Assembly: GCA_014529385.2 (NCBI GenBank)
Contig: CM043960.1
Span: forward strand, 34,242,396-34,306,395
Origin: Adiantum capillus-veneris
Taxonomy: Eukaryota > Streptophyta > Polypodiopsida > Polypodiales > Pteridaceae
Direction of reading: 5' to 3'
Length of the DNA: 64,000 nt
Below, in pieces: positions 11,861 to 22,430 of this stretch; the stretch's first letter is position 1; each line of letters opens with the position of its first letter. The notes below the pieces were generated by a model that ran no database searches, was not told the DNA's origin, and was given only the letters and a program-made list of their open reading frames with translations. A program made the position numbers and the translations under genes.

Positions 11861-13844
11861 AATGTTTCTTTGCTGAAGTGCAAGGGCGCAGAGTCGTGGC
11901 AATCTGGGGTAAAAAGCATTTGTAAAGTTTCCTTTGTCTTTAGCGTGTGTGGATCATTGTATAGTAAAGTTGCCTTGCAAGCAGTTCCTTAAAAAAGAGA
12001 ACTAGCTGTGAGAGCATTTTGGGTTGTGAATACTCAAAATTTGTTTACTGTACATTGTTTAACGTTGGGAGCGGGGGCCTAGTTTGAAGTAATGCACTTC
12101 ATCACAGTTTATATTACCCATTGTCCTCCCAACAAGAACAACTCACCTTCAAGGACTGAGCTAACTCCCACATTATAGTACTGGTTTAAGGGCCTGCCTC
12201 TGGCCTCACAATGTACAAGAATGTAAATGATTGGATGAGGTTCATTGGCATTATAAGGTTCCCATGTATACGGCAATTGCAAATCTTCTATATGACATGA
12301 AAAGAAATTCTGACCAATGAAAACTACCCACTAAAGAGATCAGAGAATTGTGTGAAGACAGAGAAAAGTTGGTGAAGCATGTTGGCACAGGAATGCGGAT
12401 GAAAACGATTCTTACAGTTAAATGCAGAGGTGCTTAACTCCTTTATCTTGTGCACAGAATTAAGAATGCTATAAATTATTATTGTATAATCGCAGCGGTG
12501 CTAATATTGAATAGATTCTGTATTCCAAGTCAAAGGATTGTGTGATGTGCAGTTGGTTGTTTTGATGTAGCACATCTACAGAGACCTAAGCATCCACAGA
12601 GAACTTGATACTACACAAAGGCTACCCTCTATTGGGCGCATTTAGTTTTGGTGCCTTCTCAAGGCTGACAATTAGATTTTCTTAAAATGGAACGACCAGG
12701 AAAATGAAACTGGAAAACACAGTAAAGAGTTAGGGATAATTAATGAGTGCTGCTTGAAAACAAACAAGGCTAGGTGTGCTGCCCTTCATGGCTACTGAAA
12801 AGAAATGTAAAAAATGGTCCTAATTTGAGATGGGAATTGCTGCCCTTGCAAGTGGGAAAACCATTATCTTCCATCTATTTTCGGCATCTTCTTCACCTTT
12901 GTATAACATTATATTGGGAACTTGAATTGTTGGCCAACTCATATGCCAAATTTGAGTAGCAGCAATCATCTTCCATCCATATAACCTATATTTTGTGCAA
13001 ACAAATGTTTGAATGTTTGTGCGAGTGTTTTTGACGTGCTATCCTACCTCAGAACAAAACCTAGAATCCTTGAAAATGTATTCTTTACTATCTTTGTTAG
13101 ATCCATTTTGATGAACTGGAAATGCATACAAAGTGATATTCAGTAGTTGAAGTTTTAGAAACCACTAGTGTCTTAGGGTATTAGACAACATTATTTGTAT
13201 ACAAGCTAGATCCATTTTGATGAACTGGACATTTTCTTTGTTACATCCATTTTGATGAACTGGATAGTGACATTCATTTGTTGAAGTTTTAGAAAGCACT
13301 AGTGTCTTAGGGTATTAAACAACAATATTTGTGTATAAGTTTTATTTATAAAATAATTTGGAGCTAATAATTTATTCTCTATTTCCCCGCATTGTTTGCC
13401 TATACAAGCCAGTTGAGTATCTCAAAACAGGATACACTTGGATATTGCCATTCACAATCAACTAATCTTGGCCACAATTTGGTTTGAAAATTTTGAATTG
13501 CCTTTGAATGCAACACGCTATCTTTAGACTAGGCATAAACAATATCCAACGAGAGATTTTACCCTGGTAAAAACACATCACCAAGTACATCAAGACTTGA
13601 AACGTTTAAGAACTTTACATTAATGACTCCTAGTGTTGTATTGAAGAGACTTTGATTCTAATGATGATTTTAGTTATGTCGATATAAAGCATAATTTGGG
13701 TCAATAGTAGAACTCCGTATCAATCTCCAAGCCTATCCCTACATACATGTCCATCAATGTCCCATAGAGCACGAAGCGATTGACACTTATCTATCAACTT
13801 CTCACCATCTCTCCCAAATCACAAGTACACACACCTAAACTATG

Positions 13845-13846
<2 letters not shown>
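11861..13846. other. 3' flank and spacer
   Basis: Begins with the probable 3' UTR of the zinc-finger gene. No further gene is recognised. The only structure noted is the duplicated segment at 13101-13330. Confidence 0.5.
13101..13330. repeat. Partial direct duplication with a thrice-used 20-mer
   Basis: ATCCATTTTGATGAACTGGA occurs at 13101, 13210 and 13245. A companion block (GTTGAAGTTTTAGAAA then CACTAGTGTCTTAGGGTATT) occurs at about 13146 and 13280. This is a local duplication of about 110-140 bases with internal rearrangement. Confidence 0.8.

Positions 13847-13887
<41 letters not shown>
13847..13887. repeat. (CT)n microsatellite
   Basis: A CT tract of about 41 bases immediately upstream of the LINE-like coding remnant. 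Confidence 0.93.
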
Positions 13888-13889
<2 letters not shown>

Positions 13890-14158
13890 CTATCGAACCA
13901 GTCAAGTTTGACATTATCACCATCGAATTCGTCGATTGGGATCCCCGCACCAACCAAGGGAGCTTTGTTTTCAAGACCAAAGAGGACCGCATGGCACTCT
14001 TAAAGCAAACGCACCTTCTCAAGGGAACAACCATATGGATTAGCAAGGCTCTAATCCCCGCCCAACTCAAGATAAAGAAGCAAGAGCTGCAGAAGGTACG
14101 AGATGCACGAGCCGTAGGTAAGTACGCCGTCTATCGTGGTGGTAGAGCCATCATCTAG
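13888..14158 (+). pseudogene. Probable LINE ORF1-type remnant
   Basis: An open stretch reads FVDWDPRTNQGSFVFKTKED, then ALIPAQLKIKKQELQKVRDA and VGKYAVYRGGRAII before a TAG near 14157. The closing pattern, a run of basic helix then GKYAVYRGGRA, resembles the C-terminal nucleic-acid-binding part of plant and algal LINE ORF1 proteins. This is recalled, not searched. It begins straight after a microsatellite and has no start codon in context, so it is a truncated piece. A reverse transcriptase is not seen nearby. Confidence 0.4.
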
Positions 14159-14386
14159 GAGTTTCGAACACAGAAACCCACCCGAAATCCCTCTCCTCCC
14201 CCTTAGCCACCTCCTACCCCCATAAGGAACATTTGTTGCAATTTTGTTGTGTCACCCCCTTAGCCCCTCCCCCCACCACATCTATATGTATCATTGTGGA
14301 CATTGTACCCTTTTAGATAGAGGAGCCTCTATTGTACACGTTTTCTTGGTCCCATAGGTCATATCTGACCTCCGAGGACGATAATG

Positions 14387-14389
<3 letters not shown>

Positions 14390-14464
<75 letters not shown>
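14390..14464. repeat. Compound (TC)n(AC)n microsatellite
   Basis: About 39 bases of CT repeats run directly into about 36 bases of CA repeats. Confidence 0.95.
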
Positions 14465-14465
<1 letters not shown>

Positions 14466-14530
14466 GCATAGATTTGATAGGGAAAGCTTGTATGTAAAAG
14501 ATGATGTAGGTAAGTTTAGAGAGTATGCAG

Positions 14531-14787
14531 TGTTAGGTTTAGTGGCCATGTGGCCGACCGTCCATCACTAACTGCTACTAACTCTAAGTCTATAACTATA
14601 CACTTGTGTGAACCACTAACACAAAGTAAAGTGTGTATTGTGCGTAAGGACATAAGATAGAGAAAAAAAAGGGGGCACACAATGTGTGTCGGCTCTCTCC
14701 CTCCAATCTGTGTATGTGACAATGGTGGTGTGTGTGTGTGCCTATTCATCTTCCTCTTCTGTTGTACTCCCGGCTCCTCTCCTTCAT
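14531..14787 (+). repeat. Copia B 5' LTR
   Basis: About 257 bases, beginning TGTTAGGTTTAGTGG and sharing most of its sequence with 19158-19423. It contains the same GTGTGCCTATTCATCTTCCT block near its end. The 3' edge is slightly uncertain (TTCATC here, TTCACA in the other copy). Confidence 0.82.
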
Positions 14788-14788
14788 C

Positions 14789-14800
14789 TGATATCAGCTG
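14789..14800 (+). promoter_or_regulatory. Degenerate primer-binding site
   Basis: TGATATCAGCTG sits where an initiator-Met primer site is expected (TGGTATCAGAGC) and differs at three positions. Confidence 0.5.
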
Positions 14801-15952
14801 TTTCATTCCCAAAATTGCTTGTGCGCGCGTGCACACTTTCAAGAGTACAAACAGGGTTCCGAATTCGACATCAACAAATTCAGCATTCCGAGAGCGTTTC
14901 CAGCAGACATCCTAGGGTTTTACCCCCCTTTCGGAGTCATTCATACGATTGGAAACCTCATTCGAGCTACTGTTTAAGAGCTGCATTTTTTAGCTCTCTT
15001 TTGGTAGTTTGTGCTACAGAGATTCCATAGCCATTATAGGTACCATTCTTGCAATCTATTCCATCTACGAGAGCCCACGGCTCATCTGAGAGTGTGTAGC
15101 CTCTTTCGGAGTGGCTTCATACACACACATAGAGTGGGAGTTTGACGTCATTGTCTTCTTCGACTACATGTACAGATACAAGTACATGTACATGTATAGG
15201 TACATAGGGCGGCTTGGTTAGCTTCCTCTGTGCTTCTGGCCCTCGATTTCAGCTTCGACTTCGGTTACGACATCGACATCGACTCATAGGCTGTAGTTTC
15301 AGTGCTTACCATATTCTGGTTCCACAGGGAGCAGTTTTTTATGCGTACATGCATGTGTTGGCACTTTTGATAGTGTTTAAGCTCTTTTGAGAGCAATTTG
15401 ACTCCCCGTAGGGTTATTTCTTTGCATGCACATTCTTTTGGTGCCTGTTTGAGCGTCGTGACAAATTTGTACGTCTTTTGGATACTGCCATTGTACGCTT
15501 TTGTGGAGCCATATTTTGGCTAGTACGGCAGTTCCAACCATTTTTTGAGACTTGGTCCGGATGATAGCCATTTTTGAGACTTGGCTATACGTTTTGCTCA
15601 TAACGTTGTTGAGGGTCAATAGCGTGAGGTTTTCATTGAGCTGTGATATTCTCAAATGTGGAGATACCTTCAGTGATATAGGTAGTTGGAGAATCCCTAA
15701 CGAGACCTTGCCAAGGATATGTATAGAGTGGTATAGGTGATTTTGACGCCGAGTTGGCGGTCTATAGTCAGTTTGACAGTTTATGCGTCTTAGTTGGTCT
15801 CTATACAGTGTGCTTTTGAAAGACATTATTCTCTTTTATGCTTTGTGAGTGATATACTTGGTCATTTTGTTTCGTATTTTGGTTGACATAATCCCAAATA
15901 CAAAGGAGACTCTGTCAAAATTTTCCCATAATCTTTTGGTAGTTTTGTCACC

Positions 15953-16735
15953 ATGTCTACTAGCAAAGACCGTGACATTTATGACATAAAGAAGTTTGAT
16001 GAAACTAATTTTTAGCTTTGGAAGAACCAAATGCATGATGTACTTGTCCAAAAGAAGCAAAAGTTGCCTATTGCCTATGCGACTAGAACTGAAGATATGC
16101 ACATGATTCAGTTTCAGTGGGAGAAGCTTAATGAGCTATGCAGGTCTATGGTCAGACTGTACCTTGGTGAGTCAGTATACTTTTCAATGTTAGAATGTAA
16201 GACTGCTCATGCTTTATGGCAGAAATAATGCGACACTTACAAAAAGGATACAGCTAGCAATAAGGTTTTCTTGATGTGAAAAATTTTCAACCTTCGTATG
16301 AAGGAGTCAGCTAGTGTTGCCAGCCATATCAACGATTGTGATTCTCTTTTTGTGGAGATTCGTGCACAGCGCATGGCCATTGATGATGAGATGAAAGCAA
16401 TATTTTTGCTTTGTTCATTGCCACCCTCTTGGGATATCTTTTGCACAGTTGTTAGTAACTCTGCTCCTAATGGTACACTAAAATACGATGATGTTACTAG
16501 TGCACTTTTGTCAAAGGAGATGCGTCGGAAGACCATGACTAGCTCGCATTATGGCGAAGCTCATTATGTGCAAAGGGATGATAAACAACGTAAGGGACAT
16601 TCTTCGCAACGTGAGTCCAAGAAAAAGGGAAATAGAGATGCATCAAAGGGTAGATCAAAGTTTCGTGGTCGTCGCAATGTTCAATGCCATTATTGTGATA
16701 AGTTTGGTCACATAAAGAAGGATTTTTATGCTTGA
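15953..16735 (+). pseudogene. Copia B gag
   Basis: Starts at the ATG at 15953 (MSTSKDRDIYDIKKFDE). The UBN2-type gag body is recognisable through LYLGESVYFSMLE and SLPPSWDIFCTVV. In-frame stops interrupt it near 16013, 16226 and 16276. The zinc knuckle reads CHYCDKFGHIKKDF: the fourth ligand, normally Cys, is Phe. It then runs into a Lys/Asp-rich linker and the protease. Confidence 0.8.
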
Positions 16736-17780
16736 AAATGTGACAAAGAGAAGGGCAAAGGTAAAGACGAAGATCATGATGATAAAGAGGAGAAACCAAA
16801 GAGTTCGGTTAAGATTGAAGAACTGAACATAGTTCAGGATGACAAAGATGTGCAAAACATTAATATGTTGACTAAAAATAATGATATCTTTTATGATGCA
16901 CAGGAAAGTCTATCTTTGCAGAGTTCTATGCCAACTGAACTCCGTGAAGTTTTTCATTCATGGATTCTTGATTCGGGCGCTTCATTGCATGTCACACCTC
17001 ATAGGAATTAGTTTGCTACATACGAGGAAACCATTGGCTCTGCTACACTTGGTGACAATCACTCCTGTGACATTGTTGGCGTAGGTGATATTGCCATGGT
17101 TATGGCAAACAGGGTGAAGTTTATCATCCATAATGTGTGTCATGTTCCAGCCTTCACACGCAATCTGATTTCAATTGGATGTCTTGATGACCTGGGTTAC
17201 AAAGTCACTTTTTATTAGCAGTCTGCGAAGGGTCATCTTATTATAGCCCATGGTTCTAAAGTTGGTTCACTTTATCCTCTTTATGTATCTGATAGAAATA
17301 TTGTTCTTTTTGTAACCGAGCTGCCAACCGTTACTTTGTGTCATAGCCGGTTGGGACATATGTCAAAAAAGGAAATGTAGACACTCTTGTTTGGGCTACT
17401 TCTCGTCTTTGTCGTTTTTTGACTTTTTCATTTGTGAGCATTGTCAATATGGAAAGAAAACACGAAAACATCGTACACATTCTTTTGACAAAGACAGAAA
17501 ACCCTTAGAGCTTGTGCATAGTGATTTATGTGGGCCTATGCCTTCTAAATCCCATGGTGGTGCGTCCTATTATCTACATTCATTGACGATGCAACACGGC
17601 GTGTTTGGGTCTACGCCATGAAGTTTAAAGATGAGACCTTTTTTTGCTTCAAGAAGTTCTTATCTAGTGTTGAAACTCAGTCTGAACATAAGTTGAAATC
17701 TTTGCGCTCAGACAATGGTGGAGAATATGTCAATCTTTTCTCTAGTGGTCAAGATGACCACACTGAGAATGTTTCTTGCT
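16736..17780 (+). pseudogene. Copia B protease and truncated integrase
   Basis: The protease active site is intact as text (WILDSGASLHVTPHR near 16965). The integrase zinc-binding region keeps HSRLGHMSKKEM and CEHCQYGK. The catalytic core keeps its first part (LVHSDLCGPMPSK near 17512) and the second Asp block (SDNGGEYVN near 17709), after which the rest is lost by deletion. Several frameshifts are present. Confidence 0.8.
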
Positions 17781-17789
17781 TTGGTTGTC

Positions 17790-19079
17790 ACTCAAGATAT
17801 GGAGCTTGATCAAATGGATGTCATTACAACTTTCTTACATACTGATCTCAAGGAAGAGATTTATATGCAGCAACTTGAAGGGTTCATGCTAAAGAGCAAG
17901 GAACATTTGGTATGTAAGCTTCTGAAAAGTCTCTATGGCTTGAAGCAATCATCCAGACAATGGTATCAAAAGTTTGATGCATTTATGTGTTCCCTAGGCT
18001 ATAAGCACAGTAATGAGGATCCATGTCTTTATGTGAAAAAAAACCCAATGGACAACTTATTATGATTATCCTTTATGTAGATGACATGCTTGTTGCTGGT
18101 CATTCCAAGAAGAACATTGTTGACTTGAAAACCAAGCTAAAAAGTCAATTTGACATGAAAGATCTGGTGAAGCCAATCACATTTTGGGTATGCTCATTAC
18201 TCGTGACCGTAAGAAGAGGTTGTTGTACCTTTCTCAAAAAGAGTATATGCACAAGGTTCTTGATCATTTCAACATGTAGAAGGGAAAGTCTTTGAGTACT
18301 CTATTGCCTGCATATTTGAAACTTAGCAAGAACGACTTTCCCAAATATGATGAGGAAAAGCTGCAATGGCTAAGGTTCCTTATGCTTTAGCTTGTGGCAG
18401 TCTCATGTATTCCATGGTGGCTACAAGACCTGACATTGCACATGCAATGGGGGTTGTCAGCAGATTTATGTCTAACCCTGGTAAAAAGCATTGGGATGTT
18501 GTCAAGTCAATTCTCAGATACTTGAGTGGCACTGTAGATAGACATTTATGCTATATTTGTGGAGAGTCATCCATTCAGGGATTTGTAGATAGTGATTATG
18601 CAGGCTGTGTTGATAGTCCTAAATCAACAATAGGTTGGATTTACACATTTTCTGGTTCTGCTATTTCTTGGAGATCCGTTCTTCAAGACTGTATATCCAT
18701 TTCTACCACAAAGGCAGAGTATGTTGCATTGAGTGAGGCATGCAAAGAAGCTATTTGGCTTGCTTGCCTATTGAAAGATCTTGGATTGAAGCAGTATACA
18801 CCAGTTCTTCATTGTGACAGTCGAAGTGCTATTGCCTTGGCTAACAATTCAATGTTTCATTCCAGAACAAACACATTGATGTGTATTATCATTGGCTTGT
18901 GGGGTCCAAGGTTCAACTTGGCTTGTCTTGAATCGGGCAAGGCCGGCGGACCTGAAAAAACACATCAAAAAGGGCTTCATTTGTAAACAAGATCCTTGAA
19001 TTAGTGAAGATTCCTACGTCAGAGAACATAGCGGATGCACTCACTAAAAGTCTCTCTAGCCATCAGTTTTAGCACTGTC
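17790..19079 (+). pseudogene. Copia B reverse transcriptase and RNase H
   Basis: The RT lacks its N-terminal third but keeps LLKSLYGLKQSSRQWYQKF and the catalytic ILYVDDMLVAG near 18070. After frameshifts near 18170-18290, RNase H is long and nearly clean (18366-18890): VATRPDIAHAMGVV, SDYAGCVDSPKST, SISTTKAEYVALSEACKEA. Close to the C-terminus about 60 GC-richer bases (18905-18985) interrupt the text that should join the YYHW block to VKIPTSENIADALTKSL, which reappears at 19001. Confidence 0.85.
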
Positions 19080-19157
19080 ATGAGTTGATGGGCATTGGGT
19101 GAAGCGTGGTTCTCCTCCATTCTTATGGTCTCCCACATTGGCCATCAAGTGAGAGAA

Positions 19158-19423
19158 TGTTAGATTTAATGGACATGTGGCTGATCGCCCATCACTAATG
19201 GCTACTAACCCTAAGTGTACAACTATACACTTATGTGAGCCACTAACACAAAGTAGAGTGTGTATTGTGCCTAAGGACATAAGATAGAGAAAAAAGAAAG
19301 GGGGAACACAGTGTGTGTCGGCTCTCCCCCTCCAACCAGTATATGTGGCTATGGTGGTGTGTGTGTGTGTGTGTGCATATTCATCTTCCTCTTCCTCTGT
19401 GCTCCTGGCTCCTCTCCTTCACA
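19158..19423 (+). repeat. Copia B 3' LTR
   Basis: About 266 bases, TGTTAG to TTCACA, preceded by a short purine-rich tract (AAGTGAGAGAA, 19147-19157) that can serve as polypurine tract. Substitutions and small indels against the 5' LTR suggest an old insertion. Confidence 0.83.
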
Positions 19424-19435
19424 CAACATTGTTAA

Positions 19436-20766
19436 CACTAGGTTGGTAACCTAACAGTTGTCCTTTTAGGGTTTTGAAAAAAACCTCCAAAACCATAGTA
19501 GATCCACTCATTTTGTAAATTCCTTTCATGAGGTTATAGTTCAAGGCCTACTACACATGGAAAAAATAAGAAACTTGTAAAATTTCTCATCTTTTGGTCA
19601 CACCAAGCCTCCAAATTTGATGAACCAGTACATTGTCATCAAAACAGTCATTTCTTACGTTTTGTTGCATAAAAATAAGATTAGGGATTTTTGTAGGACT
19701 TGAGATAAATTCCCTAGTTAACTTCAATGGGTTGGTGATCTAAACATATGATTGCTTCTCACTCACTATTTTTTGTTTTGCCAAAAGAAATAGGTACAAA
19801 AAAGTCAAATTTTTACCATTCTGCGAACCTATCATCAAAGTTTCTATAGCTATGCTCAATAAAAATAATATATGCATGTTTTCTTAGTTCCCTATTGGCC
19901 TTTAGGTTCATAAGGAGCCATGGAACATGTCAAAAGCATGATACATCTTTTACCAAAGGGAATCTTGGGGACAAAGATGAAGTGCTAAATACAACAAACA
20001 TGAAAAAACTGGGTTCAACATTATGAGCTGTAGAATCCCATAGAAACTATTCAATATCTACACAAATTTGATCCTTATGACTAGATATGGTTACTACCTA
20101 CAAAATTCATATAGTTGTCACAAGAAAATAGCAATATTGAGAAAGCTATACTTGATATACAAGAATGTTTTGTTTTCTTGTATAATTGAAAAAATCAACC
20201 ATCATTGTGTACTATGAAAAATAGGGTATTAGGTGCCCCAAAACTCAAGGAATATTAGCTTTACGTTACAATATGCCACATAGAAAATCAAAACTGCATT
20301 TGGATATCATGAAAGCCACCAAAAAAGTCATAATAGGGCTAAAATTGGCTAAAAAACAGGATTTGATAATTTTTGTAATTTGGTCATAACTTACAACATT
20401 AACATATATGTCTCCCTACAAGCATCAGGACATGTTGAGGACTACTAAAGATAGTTCTCTAGCATTATAGACCTCACAAAACATGAGTACTAGAGTGGTA
20501 TAGTTACAAAAAGTTGAAAAAAGCCAAAAAAAGGACGTGTTTTTTCACACAGTTTAGGTTGCGAAATGTTGTGCAAGGACAAGGTTGAAGATGAAATTAA
20601 TATTTCAAAAAGATGTCGAGTTTTTTTCAGCTTATGAGCCAACTTTCTAGAAAGATAGCACCTCAAAATCCATTTTAAAACTCTTGACATAATTCAAGCA
20701 AAATGGTCACTTAACAGGACATAAAAGTATCCCAGGACATAAAAGTGTCCCATTACCAACCTAGTG
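19436..20766. mobile_element. Non-coding element with terminal inverted repeats
   Basis: The 20-mer TGTTAACACTAGGTTGGTAA at 19430 is exactly inverted at 20753-20772. Within it, CACTAGGTTGGTAA forms the ends of a 1331-bp segment flanked on both sides by TTAA. CACTA termini suggest a CACTA/EnSpm-type non-autonomous element; TTAA flanks instead recall piggyBac-type target sites. Near the right end the motif GGACATAAAAGT-x-TCCCA is repeated twice, like subterminal repeats. No transposase coding is present. It lies immediately after the copia B 3' LTR. Confidence 0.6.
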
Positions 20767-20781
20767 TTAACATAACATAGC

Positions 20782-20783
<2 letters not shown>

Positions 20784-20847
<64 letters not shown>
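20784..20847. repeat. (GA)n microsatellite
   Basis: A 64-base uninterrupted GA tract between the inverted-repeat element and the antisense gypsy remnant. Confidence 0.96.
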
Positions 20848-20850
<3 letters not shown>

Positions 20851-20929
20851 TGCAAAGCAATGGCCTAAAGATTGTGGAGTTTGGTATTAATATTTGAAAT
20901 GAATCAATCAAAACAAATGGTCTGCCCTG

Positions 20930-22430
20930 TAATGAGTAGTCCATTTTTTTACCACTACAATGAAATCAAACTCTAGAAATATAATAAACCATCAAACAAT
21001 TTGACAAGTATTGCTTGCATGGTTTGTTCACCAAATACAATAGTGCCTAGTGATTCACAAAAAATATAAATTTGTTTGCGAGGTGGTAATGTCTGAACTG
21101 TTTGATGACATAGATCATGCCCAATCCTTTTCTTTCTGTGGTCGTGTAAATTTTCTCTGCACTATTGGGTTGTCTACTAGAGTAACAAATTAAAAAATCC
21201 ATATTGTTCTCTCGAGGTTGTGCTAAGATGCATTTAATTGCATATGCCGATGCATCTACATGGACATGCAAGATCTTGTTCCAATAAGGAGATTTTAGAA
21301 TTAAAGCCAAAATCAAACTATGCTTAAACTGTTGAAATGTCTTTTTGCATTCTTGCATCCACTCAAACTTTTTGATGAGAGCATAGAGAGGTTTTGCAAT
21401 GAATACATACATATAGATAAACCTTTGGTAGTAGCCGCAATGGCCCATAAAGACTTGTACATCTCTAGCTTTGGTGGGCCTTGAAAGAGAAACAATAATT
21501 TGTATCTTCTCAAGATCTATGAAAATGCCATTTCTAGACACAATGAGCCCTAAAATCTCCCCTTGTTTTACCATGAAGAGATATTTTTTAGGATTTAAAC
21601 AGATGCGATAAGTTTTGCACTTCTCAAAGATCTCCAAGTGCTCAACATGTTTGTTTCTTAGTAGAGAATGCACACATAAGTCATCTATATATATTTCTAA
21701 GAATTGTTTCAGATATTCTTTGAATGCGTGACTCATTAGCCTTTGGAATGTGGCAGGTGCATTGGTTAAACTAAATGGCATCACCCTATAAGCAAATATG
21801 TCCCATTCTATTGCAAAAGCCATTTTGTGTTGATTCTTTGATTTTATTATGATCTAAAAGTTGTAAGTTTCTTGCCCGCAACTCTCTTAATCACATGATT
21901 TGTGATGGGTAAGGGATAATTGTCTCTTATCATGGCAGCATTTACCTGTTTGAGATTTACATACATTCGTAATTTTCATTCTTTTTCGACACTACCACGA
22001 TTAGCGATACCTACTCTATGTGTTGGATCTCATAGATAGATTCCACCTCTTAAGCTTGTCTATCACTCTTCTTTAATTTTCTTTGCAAATGTCTCATTAT
22101 AAATATAGGGACATTGTCTGCACAGTTTGGCATCACTCTTAAAGGGTATTGTGTGTTGACATATGCTCGGATATACTCTTGTAAAATCTTTGTATGACCA
22201 AGAAAACACATCTCTACACTGTTTGAAATTAACTATTAAAAGTTGTGATTCCTCTTCAGTAAGGCCCGTGGCTGTGTTAGCCAGTTTTGGTTCTTCTCCT
22301 GGTTCAACTAGATCAATCCTCTTGGCGTTCTCTGACCCATCCTACGGTGTACCCAGCTCCTTGAGTTCTCTCATAGTTGCTGAATCACAATTCGTCTGTC
22401 TTGGATGGTTTATGTCTTATAGTAAGAGGA
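20930..22430 (-). pseudogene. Ty3/gypsy RT-RNase H remnant, antisense
   Basis: Reading leftward from about 22420: linker text resembling AKRIDLVEPGEEPKLAN, then VFSWSYKDF, PYIYNETFAKKIKEE and LPITNHVIKRVAGKK. A long clean stretch follows (21823 to 21047) with MPFSLTNAPATFQRLMSHAF, the catalytic IYIDDLCVHS, FMGHCGYYQRFIY and the RNase H block HVHVDASAYAIKCILAQP. Text continues to an LEFD-like RNase H end near 20940. Every block has a close counterpart in the plus-strand gypsy at 50-51.5 kb, so it is a truncated relative. N-terminal RT has stops and frameshifts. No LTRs are attached. Confidence 0.88.

Larger units (their letters stand above)
14531..19423 (+). mobile_element. Copia B, LTR retrotransposon, internally deleted
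   Basis: Two similar LTRs (TGTTAG...TTCA-type ends) frame a copia gag-protease-integrase-RT-RNase H order. The middle is missing: the integrase text stops after SDNGGEYVN near 17740, and within tens of bases the sequence is already in the RT at the block around MDVITTFLHTDLKEEIYM. In full copia elements these blocks are several hundred residues apart. Numerous stops and frameshifts occur elsewhere. No clear 5-bp target duplication was found at 14526-14530 versus the bases after 19423. Confidence 0.85.

Noticed and set aside
13840-14070. Minus-strand frame opposite the LINE-like remnant
   Set aside because: Ends in a microsatellite-encoded Arg-Glu run and has no recognisable motif; the plus strand gives the better match.
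19158-19423. A 5-bp target duplication for copia B
   Set aside because: TGCAG before 14531 does not match any five bases just after 19423 (CAACA or ACAAC), so none is claimed.
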